From CBDTTM01 sp965363355 (lineage in GTDB: Bacteria > Bacillota > Negativicutes > Selenomonadales > Selenomonadaceae), in contig CBDTTM010000070.1 in the NCBI GenBank assembly GCA_965363355.1, positions 1 through 11,912 on the forward strand: DNA of 11,912 nt. Direction: 5' to 3'. Every line of letters starts with the position of its first letter. The stretch's first letter is position 1. Both the position numbers and the translations under genes were made by a program. This document shows, in pieces, positions 5,608-11,912 of the stretch. The notes beneath the pieces are model-generated. The model did no database searches. It had not been told where the DNA came from and saw nothing but the letters and a program-made list of their open reading frames with translations.

Positions 5608-6540
5608 TTGAAGATTAATATTGCCGTGGCAGGAAGCAATCGAATGAATGCTGAAGAAGTGGTGGATGCCATGCAGCTGATTTTGGGGAATGTTGTGCGG
5701 AATGCAAAAATTTTCACTACGACGGAAATTATCGATGATAAGATAGCGGATTTATTTGTTTGTGCGACGACGCAAGCTGCCGAGCTGGCCAAACGGGTGC
5801 CAGCAAATAAAATGATCGTTTTGGATTTGCAGCCAACATCACAATTCTTTGTTGAAGTTGCCCGCATTCCGGCAGGGCAGGATGTCTATATATTCAATTC
5901 CAATTCCAGGTACGGTGAACGACTGGTGGATTCTTGCCGGCGCGTCGGGATACGAGAGGTCAATTTCAAGTTGCTCGGGTATGAAGAAATCACTGAAGAA
6001 CAAACCATCGCGGCATTAAGGCAGGCTAAGTATATTATTGGCATTGCTCGGCAGGTCGGAGAGAAAGTACTGCTTTCTTCACGGTATGCTGAATTTTTAC
6101 AACCGGATGTCCATATCACGGGAATTTATAGAGTGGCTTCGATGCAATCGGCGTGCATGCTCATCCAGTGGGTGGCATCGTATTTTCATCAAGCCGTGAC
6201 GAGGCAGGTATCGTTGATTACCAATAAACTCAGGGCAGCGGTCATTCGAAATCATGAAAATAACGGTGCGGGAGATTTATCTGGTGTAGCAAATGAACTC
6301 GACCGATTGCTCACGGAAAGCAATCAATCGATATTGACGATGCATGATGCGGTGATGAAATCGTTCGCCAATCAGATTTCACCGAATATAACGATGGTCG
6401 ATACACAGGAAAATAGTGCGAATCTATGCCGAAACCATGAAAATTCTTCGAATATGGAAATTGTCCAAACGTTAGAGAATATAAGTGCTCTCAGTGAAAA
6501 ATGCCAACAGCTGTCACGTAAAGTGGAAAATCAAATATGA
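5608..6540 (+). CDS. Unrecognised soluble protein with C-terminal coiled-coil-like region
   Basis: A 310-residue protein that I do not recognise. The N-terminus (KINIAVAGSNRMNAEEVVDA) suggests an alpha/beta domain starting with a buried strand. Residues up to about 185 alternate hydrophobic strands (LFVCAT, MIVLDL, VYIFNS, YIIGIA) with helices, which recalls sensory or substrate-sensing domains of bacterial regulators. The last ~110 residues are hydrophilic and helix-prone, with heptad-like leucines near the end (MEIVQTLENISALSEKCQQL). No signal peptide, membrane segment or DNA-binding motif is evident. The TTG at 5608 is chosen because AAAGGGGG (5591-5598) is nine bases upstream; the in-frame TTG at 5599 would leave no spacer. 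It has its own promoter and terminator. It could be a truncated or solo sensor of a regulator or chemoreceptor; function unknown. Confidence 0.8.
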   Translation: MKINIAVAGSNRMNAEEVVDAMQLILGNVVRNAKIFTTTEIIDDKIADLFVCATTQAAELAKRVPANKMIVLDLQPTSQFFVEVARIPAGQDVYIFNSNSRYGERLVDSCRRVGIREVNFKLLGYEEITEEQTIAALRQAKYIIGIARQVGEKVLLSSRYAEFLQPDVHITGIYRVASMQSACMLIQWVASYFHQAVTRQVSLITNKLRAAVIRNHENNGAGDLSGVANELDRLLTESNQSILTMHDAVMKSFANQISPNITMVDTQENSANLCRNHENSSNMEIVQTLENISALSEKCQQLSRKVENQI

Positions 6541-6583
6541 AAAAATGACTGTCGCAGAGAAATCTGCAGACAGTCATTTTTTA
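6541..6583. terminator. Bidirectional terminator between converging genes
   Basis: A stem AAAATGACTGTC / GACAGTCATTTT continues, past a single-base bulge, into GCAGA / TCTGC capped by a GAAA loop. A-runs on the left and T-runs on the right allow termination in both directions. It follows the unknown gene's stop directly and touches the stop codon of the LysR gene. Confidence 0.92.
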
Positions 6584-7471
6584 TTCGCTGAGCAAGGAGT
6601 TTTTTATAAAATCGACCAAGGTTTCTGCGGCATGGGAAAGATGGCTGTTTTTCTTGCTGGCTAGGGCAAAGGGAATATAAAGTGGTGGATCGAGCGGAAT
6701 CGACGAGAAGTTCTGATCATTTTCTAAGGCTTCGGCGGGCAACAAGGATATTCCAGCGCCGCAGACAATGAGGCGTTTGGTTGTCTGCAAGGAATTTGAA
6801 GATAAAGAGATTGAAGGCTCGATGTTCTCGGTACGGAACCGGTCAAGGATGATTTTTTGCGATAGACAGTTTTCTTTGAATAAGATGAACTGTTCTTTGG
6901 CTAGAGCCGAAAGCTTTAATTTGTTTTTGTCTTTGAACATGTGATATGTCGGCAGAGCAATGCGGATTTCCTGTTTGCCCAAAGAAATGATATCAAGGGT
7001 ATCGGGGATTTGTTTTATATCAGAAGAAAGGCTGATAATGGCAAGATCAAGCTGGCCTTCCTCGAGTTGTTTTTGGAGAGATAGAGACCCTTCTTCGTGG
7101 AGAGCTAGATCCAAAGCAGGATAGAGTGCGCGAAACTTGGCTAAGAGAAACGTCAGTACCGAGACGCCGGTTACCGGTGAAATCCCGATGCGAATCGATC
7201 CGCTGCTCAGATTCTTCAGCTCGGTCACCGTCGTGATGGCTTTTGAGACATCGTTCATGATGATTTCGATGTGATTTGAAAAAACCTGTCCTTCAGCGGT
7301 CAAGGAAGCCGTCTTTTTATTGCGGATGAAAAGCTGGATGCCAAGTTCTTCTTCTAAGCGCTTGATGGCGGTTGTCACGCAAGGCTGTGATACATACATC
7401 TGCTCAGCCGCTAAAGTAAAACTTTTTAGTTTGCTTACGGTAAGAAAATATTCAAGTTGTTTTAGTTCCAT
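6581..7471 (-). CDS. LysR-type transcriptional regulator
   Basis: A 296-residue LTTR. The N-terminal winged helix-turn-helix is clear: MELKQLEYFLTVSKLKSFT, then AAEQMYVSQPCVTTAIKRLE, then LGIQLFIRNKKTASLTAEG (about residues 1-65). A linker helix and a type 2 periplasmic-binding-like effector domain follow, with GSIRIGISPV (about 90-99) and the late GISLLP motif. The start is set at ATG 7471, where the family N-terminus begins and a GGAG site (7480-7483) lies eight bases upstream; reading on to 7504 adds 11 non-family residues. It diverges from the AbgA-like gene with 376 bases between starts, the usual layout for an LTTR controlling its neighbour, as AbgR does in E. coli. The effector is unknown. 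Confidence 0.94.
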   Translation of the reverse strand: MELKQLEYFLTVSKLKSFTLAAEQMYVSQPCVTTAIKRLEEELGIQLFIRNKKTASLTAEGQVFSNHIEIIMNDVSKAITTVTELKNLSSGSIRIGISPVTGVSVLTFLLAKFRALYPALDLALHEEGSLSLQKQLEEGQLDLAIISLSSDIKQIPDTLDIISLGKQEIRIALPTYHMFKDKNKLKLSALAKEQFILFKENCLSQKIILDRFRTENIEPSISLSSNSLQTTKRLIVCGAGISLLPAEALENDQNFSSIPLDPPLYIPFALASKKNSHLSHAAETLVDFIKNSLLSE

Positions 7472-7569
7472 AAGAGATGCTCCGTTTCCTTTAGCAACAG
7501 TCAATAAGCTGAGGTCGATCGTGAGTCCTTTGGCAGCGTTGCTCTGCAGCCAAAGCAGTAAGTATATTT

Positions 7570-7580
7570 ATTATAGCATA
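7570..7580 (-). promoter_or_regulatory. Extended -10 promoter of the LysR gene
   Basis: On the minus strand TATGCTATAAT gives TGN-TATAAT (TATAAT at 7575-7570). The -35 position is poor, and the 22-bp dyad at 7596-7617 begins about 20 bases upstream, overlapping the -35 region, a placement that suits autoregulation. Confidence 0.6.
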
Positions 7581-7595
7581 AGATACTATCGGTTT

Positions 7596-7617
7596 TTGTA
7601 GGAAAATTTCCCAACAA
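7596..7617. promoter_or_regulatory. 22-bp dyad, candidate LysR operator
   Basis: The interval pairs base by base from both ends as TTGT-A-GG-A-AAA against TTT-C-CC-A-ACAA: nine of eleven pairs are complementary, and the T/A pair just outside also matches. LysR regulators bind interrupted dyads with a T-N11-A core, and this one is in the regulator's own divergent intergenic region. The binding is inferred. Confidence 0.55.
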
Positions 7618-7680
7618 ATCAAAATTAAAATAAAATTTATTATAGAATAAAAAATAGATATAATAACAAATTGGCTTGAA

Positions 7681-7689
7681 TGATATAAT
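7681..7689 (+). promoter_or_regulatory. Candidate promoter of the AbgA-like gene (distal)
   Basis: TGATATAAT is an extended -10 element with TATAAT at 7684-7689; no good -35 is present, as is common for activator-dependent or extended -10 promoters. Transcription would start near 7696, giving a leader of about 150 bases that contains the hairpins at 7704-7747. Confidence 0.5.
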
Positions 7690-7703
7690 GAGTACATGAT
7701 TTA

Positions 7704-7747
7704 TAAAAACATACGGGAATGTTGTTTAAATATGTATGATGTTTTTA
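7704..7747 (+). other. Alternative hairpins in the AbgA-like gene leader
   Basis: TAAAAACAT (7704-7712) can pair perfectly with ATGTTTTTA (7739-7747), extended inward by CATAC/GTATG with a two-base bulge. The same left arm can instead pair locally, AACAT with ATGTT (about 7708-7724). The two folds exclude each other. This may be an attenuator-like leader or simply an operator dyad; AT richness lowers its weight. Confidence 0.35.
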
Positions 7748-7785
7748 TTCAATAGATGAAGATGATGAAATTCTATTTTGATAGA

Positions 7786-7794
7786 TGATATAAA
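7786..7794 (+). promoter_or_regulatory. Candidate promoter of the AbgA-like gene (proximal)
   Basis: TGATATAAA is a second extended -10-like element (TATAAA at 7789-7794) with a weak -35. Transcription would start near 7801, about 47 bases before the ATG. Which of the two candidates is used cannot be told from sequence. Confidence 0.35.
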
Positions 7795-7847
7795 GACAAA
7801 CGTGCATGTATAAAATCTGTATATTTGATTGTGAAAGGAATTTTGTT

Positions 7848-9155
7848 ATGGAGATTTACAACCGAATCGAAAATCTCGCCGATGAATTGAAGCAGAAGAC
7901 AATCGAATGCAGACGAGATTTTCATGCATATCCAGAAAGTGGCTGGACGGAATATCGGACAGCTTCTGTTGTCGCTGCGAAATTGACAGAGCTCGGGTAT
8001 CAATTATATGTGGGCGATGCTGCTGTGGATGACTGTGAAAGGATGGGCGTCCCTTCGGCAGAAGCATTGTTGGCAGCAGAAAAGCGAGCAATTGCGCAAG
8101 GTGCGGATGAGCAATGGGTAAAAAAAATGCAAGGCGGCAAAACTGGAATCGCAGCTGTGCTCGAAATCGATAAAGAAGGTCCCGTTGTTGCCCTGCGATT
8201 TGATATGGATGCAAATGATGTCAGTGAAGCAGCTGATATGAAGCATCGCCCTCGAAGCGAAGGGTTTTCTTCGAAAAACAGCAATGTCATGCATGCTTGC
8301 GGACATGATGGTCATACCGCAGTCGGTCTTGCTGTAGCGCAAATTCTAGCTGAGCTCAAAGCTGAGCTTAAGGGAACGGTCAAGCTCATTTTCCAACCAG
8401 CGGAGGAAGGTGTACGCGGCGCGAAAGCGATGGCGGCTAAAGGCTTAGTTGATGATGTTGATTATATGCTCGGGGCGCATTTTGGTTTTAAGATGAATCA
8501 CACGAGGCAACTGGCGTGCAATGTGACAGGATTTTTAGCGACGACGAAATACGATGCGTTCTTTACCGGAGTGCCAGCGCATGCAGGAGCGGCACCGGAA
8601 CAGGGGAAAAATGCTCTGTTGGCGGCGGCTTGTGCAGCGCTGAATCTGCATGCGATTTCCCGTCATGGCGAAGGGGCTTCGCGAATCAATGTCGGCAGTA
8701 TCGAGGCTGGAAGCGGTCGGAATGTCATAGGCGACAAGGCACTGATCAAATTAGAAACAAGAGGGGCATCGAGTCGTATAAACCACTACATGGAAAAACA
8801 GGCTCTGCGCATCATCCATGCGGCAGCTCAGATGTACGATGTGGATGTTGATATCAAGCAGATGGGCGGCGCTGCCGGGGCGAATAACACGGAAGTGCTT
8901 TCGGCAAAGATACGATCTATTGCGGAAAAACTTGAAATCTTCGATGATTTGGTTGAAACAGCAGATTTTGGTGCCAGTGAAGATTTTTCTTATTTTATGG
9001 AACGTGTCCAACAGCGAGGTGGGCAGGCAGCCTATATGATGATTGGGGCTGATTTGGCAGCCGGGCATCATGACTCGTATTTTGACTTTGATGAAACGGC
9101 GCTCGATCATGCAACACGGCTTTTGAGCCGGATTGCTGTAGAGCTTTTGTCATAA
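7848..9155 (+). CDS. M20 amidohydrolase, AbgA-like (aminobenzoyl-glutamate hydrolase type)
   Basis: A 435-residue metal-dependent amidase closely resembling AbgA, which with AbgB cleaves p-aminobenzoyl-glutamate in E. coli. Shared stretches include RRDFHAYPESGWTEYRTA (22-39), RFDMDANDVSE (117-127), MHACGHDGHTA (148-158, metal-site C151 and H153), IFQPAEEGVRGAKAM (181-195, E186/E187), GAHFGF (209-214), ATTKYDAFFTGVPAHAGA (231-248, dimer-domain histidine), GASRINVG and SGRNV (289-293), GASEDFSYFM (375-384) and AAGHHDSYFDFDE (404-416). The start at ATG 7848 has AAAGGA (7834-7839) eight bases upstream and matches the family N-terminus; the ATG at 7806 adds 14 unrelated residues. No abgB is adjacent, so the true substrate may be another N-acyl or aroyl amino acid. 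It probably shares control with the downstream carrier and divergent LysR. Confidence 0.9.
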   Translation: MEIYNRIENLADELKQKTIECRRDFHAYPESGWTEYRTASVVAAKLTELGYQLYVGDAAVDDCERMGVPSAEALLAAEKRAIAQGADEQWVKKMQGGKTGIAAVLEIDKEGPVVALRFDMDANDVSEAADMKHRPRSEGFSSKNSNVMHACGHDGHTAVGLAVAQILAELKAELKGTVKLIFQPAEEGVRGAKAMAAKGLVDDVDYMLGAHFGFKMNHTRQLACNVTGFLATTKYDAFFTGVPAHAGAAPEQGKNALLAAACAALNLHAISRHGEGASRINVGSIEAGSGRNVIGDKALIKLETRGASSRINHYMEKQALRIIHAAAQMYDVDVDIKQMGGAAGANNTEVLSAKIRSIAEKLEIFDDLVETADFGASEDFSYFMERVQQRGGQAAYMMIGADLAAGHHDSYFDFDETALDHATRLLSRIAVELLS

Positions 9156-9205
9156 AAAAACATAGGTTAGTATAAGAACAATGTGGTTCTAATTTGCGGC
9201 AAGGG

Positions 9206-9240
9206 GCGTTTCTGGTTTTATCGCTGGGAACGCATTTTTT
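9206..9240 (+). terminator. Possible weak terminator or attenuator between the amidohydrolase and carrier
   Basis: GCGTTTC (9206-9212) pairs with GGAACGC (9227-9233), seven pairs with one G-T, around a 14-base loop and followed by six T (9235-9240). It could reduce read-through into the carrier gene. The long loop keeps confidence low. Confidence 0.4.
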
Positions 9241-9281
9241 CCGTTTGAAATAGAGAATCAAAAAGATAGGAGTGTTGTGCA

Positions 9282-10535
9282 GTGATGACGATTATGGGAA
9301 TCATCATAGTTATTGCTACCGTGTATTTCTTGGTGAAACAGTATGATGCAAGGTTTGTTCTTTTGGCATCTGGTATTATTATGGCCTGTATAGGCGGCGT
9401 GCCGATGAGTTCTTTGGATGCATTTGCCAAAAGTATGACAAATGCTGGTTTGATTGAAGCCGTTTGTTCGGTTATGGGTTTTGCCATGGTAATGAAGATT
9501 ACACAATGCGATAAGCATTTGATTAATTTTATGGCAAAAGGTTTGTCGAGAGTGCGTCCGCTTCTGATTCCGGGGGTGGTTCTGGCAACGTACGCAGTAA
9601 ATGTGGCTTTGCCGAGTGCTGCTGGTACTGCCGCTGCGGCGGGAGCCATATTCGTGCCTTTGATGATGTCGGCAGGCGTGCATCCGGCAATGGCCGCTGC
9701 TGCGGTTAAATGCGGCACGTATGGCAGCATGCTCAATCCTGGCTTGGCACATAACCCGTTTGTGGCAAAGATTGCCGGTGTAGGTGTCATGGAGGTAATC
9801 GGTTTCCATTATAAAGCGAATATAGCTTCGTTAGTTACAGCGGCTATCATGATCACGTTATTGGCCTACTATTTAAAAGAACATAAAGGGTATAAAGCAA
9901 AAGGGCTCGAAGTGGAAGACTCTTTTAAAGTCAATTACTTATATGCATTGATGCCGATTTTACCGATTCTTTTATTGATTTTATGTTCCACGGTTTTTGC
10001 TGGCAAAGTCAAGATGGATGTTCCGCAGGCGATGCTGATCGGTGCAGCGATTTCTTTGCTCATCACGCGAACCGCTCCGGTAAAGCTCAGCAATGCTTTT
10101 TTTGAAGGGATGGGCCAGGCATATGGCAGCATCATCGGTATTATCGTTTCCGCTGGCGTATTCGTTGCCGGTTTGACCGCTATGGGTCTGGTCAAATATT
10201 TTATGGATGTCATGCTCAACAATCCGGCTATCGTCAAAGTCTGCGCTGCTGTCGGACCGTTTATTCTCGGTTTGGTGATGGGGTCAGGCGATGCGGCTAC
10301 CTTTGCCTTTAATGAGGCGATTACGCCCCACGCACAGGATTTTGGCCTGTCGCAGGTACAGATGGGCAGTATGGCGACCTTGGGCGGTACCCTTGGCCGA
10401 ACGATGTCACCGATTGCCGGGGCGACGATTATTGTGGCGGGCATCGCTGGTGTGAACCCGATGGAAATTGCCAAAAGAAATTGTTTGCCAATGATTTTTG
10501 CAATGATTGTCGGCATGTTCTTTTTATTGATGTAA
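9282..10535 (+). CDS. DcuC-family anaerobic C4-dicarboxylate-type carrier
   Basis: A 417-residue integral membrane protein with about a dozen hydrophobic segments, similar to the DcuC family of anaerobic C4-dicarboxylate carriers in the ion-transporter superfamily. Visible family-like patches are NVALPSAAGTAAAAGAIFVP (106-125), CGTYGSMLNPGLAHN (about 145-159), FILGLVMGSGDAATFAFNEA and a C-terminal LGGTLGRTMSPIAGATIIVAG. E. coli DcuC is somewhat longer (about 460). GTG 9282 has AGGAG (9268-9272) at good spacing; ATG 9285, one codon on, is an equally possible start. It lies 126 bases after the AbgA-like gene, so it probably imports that enzyme's substrate or exports a product. In E. coli the partner is AbgT, from another family. 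The specificity is therefore open. Confidence 0.87.
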   Translation: MMTIMGIIIVIATVYFLVKQYDARFVLLASGIIMACIGGVPMSSLDAFAKSMTNAGLIEAVCSVMGFAMVMKITQCDKHLINFMAKGLSRVRPLLIPGVVLATYAVNVALPSAAGTAAAAGAIFVPLMMSAGVHPAMAAAAVKCGTYGSMLNPGLAHNPFVAKIAGVGVMEVIGFHYKANIASLVTAAIMITLLAYYLKEHKGYKAKGLEVEDSFKVNYLYALMPILPILLLILCSTVFAGKVKMDVPQAMLIGAAISLLITRTAPVKLSNAFFEGMGQAYGSIIGIIVSAGVFVAGLTAMGLVKYFMDVMLNNPAIVKVCAAVGPFILGLVMGSGDAATFAFNEAITPHAQDFGLSQVQMGSMATLGGTLGRTMSPIAGATIIVAGIAGVNPMEIAKRNCLPMIFAMIVGMFFLLM

Positions 10536-10624
10536 GAGACGAATGAACCTATCAATACAAAAGGTTCTTGAGACTTGTGTGCAAACTATTTTAAATCCAA
10601 CCTTTAAAATATGTTTCATAAATA

Positions 10625-10662
10625 TTGGCAAAAGGCCTTCGCGATTGGCCTGTTTTTGCCAA
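10625..10662 (+). other. Long hairpin after the carrier gene
   Basis: TTGGCAAAAGGCC (10625-10637) pairs with the strand at 10647-10662 (GGCC, a three-base bulge, then TTTTTGCCAA). It lies 90 bases after the carrier's stop and immediately before the stronger terminator, so it may be a first terminator or a 3'-end protecting structure. Confidence 0.5.
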
Positions 10663-10663
10663 G

Positions 10664-10698
10664 AAAAAGGGAGTGAGCATTGTGCTCACTCCCTTTTT
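10664..10698. terminator. Strong bidirectional terminator between converging genes
   Basis: A perfect stem AAAAAGGGAGTGAGCA / TGCTCACTCCCTTTTT around a three-base TTG loop. A-run and T-run flanks let it stop transcription from the carrier gene (+) and from the permease (-). Confidence 0.93.
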
Positions 10699-10735
10699 GA
10701 GTGCTTTTTTCCAGAAAACCTTATCGGTATAAATA

Positions 10736-11912
10736 TTATTTTTTCAAATGGAATGGTACGGTAGATACGATGACATTTTTCTTGAGAATCAGCATCGTCC
10801 GTAAAATAAGCCCGGTTTGGTTATGCAGCAAACGATGCCACCATTTTCTGGTTTCAAATTCCGGAATCAAAATAGTGATGTAATCGTTCGGGCCTTTCTT
10901 TTCGCAAAGTTCGTCGATATAGTCAATCAGTGGTTGGATGACTAAGCGATATGGAGAATAAATCGTGACGAGGCGAATGCCAGGGTTCCAGCAATTCCAT
11001 TTCTCTTCGACTTTTTGACCGATTTCATCACTGATTGCGACATGGACAGCCTGGACGTCGTCGCCTATGGATTTTGCATAACGCAGGGTATGGGCGATGA
11101 CACTTGTCGGGCTCGAGATCGGAACGATGACGATATTCTTGCCGCTGACGATTTCAGTAGCGACGTCAGGGTTCATATCTTCAAGCGGCAAATGGAGCTG
11201 TTCTGCCATATCGTTATAATGGCTCTTTACTTTTTTGAAGACGAAGATCATCACGGGAATGAAAATGAGTACGACCCAAGCACCATGCGTGAATTTGCTG
11301 ATGCCGATAATCAGTACGACGATACCGGTAACGAAGGCACCGACGGTGTTGATCGTGCTGCGAAGTATCCAGTAAGGCCCCTTTACTTTTTTCCAGTGAT
11401 GGATCATGCCGGTTTGGGCAATGGTAAAGGAAATAAATACGCCGATTGCGTATAGAGAAATTAAATGTTCCGTGTCGCCTTGATAAATGAAAATCAAAGC
11501 ACCAGCGGCAATACTCAACAAGACAATCCCGTTAGAGAAACTCAGGCGTTCGCCGCGTTCGCCTAAATAGCGAGGCATATAGCCATCACGGGCAAGAATC
11601 GACATGAGTGGCGGCAAACCATTGAAAGACGTATTTGCTGCCAGATAGAGAATGAGCATTGTCGTGAACTGGATATAATAATAGAAAGCATTGCGTCCAA
11701 AAGTCAATTCAGCAATTTCCGATAAGGCCGTACTGTTTTCAAGCGGCAAAATATGAAAATGCATGATCAAAAAAGAAATCCCCAAAAACATGACGCCGAG
11801 GATACCGGACATCCACAGGGAGGTAATCGAAGCATTTCTTGGTGCAGGTTCTTTGAACATCGGCACTCCATTAGAAATCGCTTCAACACCTGTCATCGAG
11901 CTACAGCCATTG
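10736..11912 (-). CDS. KimA-like APC-family potassium permease, C-terminal part (start outside window)
   Basis: The frame is open to the right edge, so the N-terminus lies beyond 11912. The visible 391 residues begin NGCSSMTGVEAISNGVPMFKE, the segment typical of KimA/YdaO-type APC transporters. Several membrane helices follow (for example GILGVMFLGISFLIMHFHIL, LISLYAIGVFISFTIAQTG and GAFVTGIVVLIIGI). A cytoplasmic C-terminal domain of about 150 residues starts near KNIVIVPISSPTSVIAHTLRYAKSIG, with a universal-stress-like alternation of strands and helices. In B. subtilis KimA is a high-affinity K+/H+ symporter of about 600 residues whose activity and expression respond to c-di-AMP. Potassium as the substrate here is inferred from family resemblance. 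Any riboswitch would be upstream, outside this window. Confidence 0.88.
   Translation of the reverse strand, partial: NGCSSMTGVEAISNGVPMFKEPAPRNASITSLWMSGILGVMFLGISFLIMHFHILPLENSTALSEIAELTFGRNAFYYYIQFTTMLILYLAANTSFNGLPPLMSILARDGYMPRYLGERGERLSFSNGIVLLSIAAGALIFIYQGDTEHLISLYAIGVFISFTIAQTGMIHHWKKVKGPYWILRSTINTVGAFVTGIVVLIIGISKFTHGAWVVLIFIPVMIFVFKKVKSHYNDMAEQLHLPLEDMNPDVATEIVSGKNIVIVPISSPTSVIAHTLRYAKSIGDDVQAVHVAISDEIGQKVEEKWNCWNPGIRLVTIYSPYRLVIQPLIDYIDELCEKKGPNDYITILIPEFETRKWWHRLLHNQTGLILRTMLILKKNVIVSTVPFHLKK

Noticed and set aside
8516..8851. Second plus-strand frame within the AbgA-like gene
   Set aside because: Overlaps a conserved enzyme in another frame and has arginine/serine-rich shadow composition.
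11015..11455. Plus-strand open frame of 146 codons inside the KimA-like gene
   Set aside because: Antisense shadow of a clearly conserved membrane-protein gene; strongly acidic, low-complexity peptide with no ribosome site.

Overview
The window looks like chromosome from an anaerobic, Gram-negative-type Firmicute (Negativicutes, Selenomonadales-like). That placement is an inference. It rests on the mix of ribonuclease J, a thiW-thiM thiazole-salvage pair, a fluoride-riboswitch/CrcB unit and a DcuC-type carrier, on strong Firmicute-like -10 boxes and AGGAGG ribosome binding sites, and on frequent TTG starts. No tRNA, rRNA, CRISPR array, insertion sequence or phage gene was seen.

Layout. (1) Bases 1-1325: the 3' three quarters of a ribonuclease J gene (+), ending at a strong terminator that probably also serves the converging gene. 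(2) Bases 1336-2661 (-): an M20 zinc hydrolase of the allantoate/N-carbamoyl-amino-acid amidohydrolase type with its own promoter. Behind it lies a frameshifted relic of an MFS-type transporter C-terminus (about 2656-2845). (3) Bases 2872-4526 (-): thiW (thiazole ECF S component) and thiM (hydroxyethylthiazole kinase), overlapping by 11 bases. A structured leader precedes them, with promoter, TPP-riboswitch-like element and intrinsic terminator. (4) Bases 4565-5455 (+), divergent from the thiamine unit: promoter, fluoride (crcB-motif) riboswitch with terminator, a DUF190 gene and crcB. (5) Bases 5528-6582 (+): an unrecognised soluble protein with its own extended -10 promoter and a terminator shared with the next, converging gene. 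(6) Bases 6581-7471 (-): a LysR-type regulator. Divergent from it (+) are an AbgA-like M20 amidohydrolase (7848-9155) and a DcuC-family carrier (9282-10535). A 376-base AT-rich region between regulator and amidohydrolase holds promoters, a near-perfect 22-bp dyad and alternative hairpins. (7) Bases 10625-10698: two hairpins, one a bidirectional terminator. Then the C-terminal part of a KimA-like APC-family permease (-) runs off the right edge.

How they work together. The thiWM unit probably salvages the thiazole half of thiamine under leader-RNA control. The fluoride unit exports fluoride when the riboswitch senses it. The LysR/AbgA-like/DcuC block resembles the abgR-abgABT layout of E. coli (divergent LysR, hydrolase, carrier). 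It lacks AbgB, however, and uses a carrier of a different family, so its substrate is open. The most interesting items are the non-canonical TPP-like element with a visible antiterminator strand, the rewired abg-like locus with its dyad operator candidate, and the unrecognised protein at 5608-6540.
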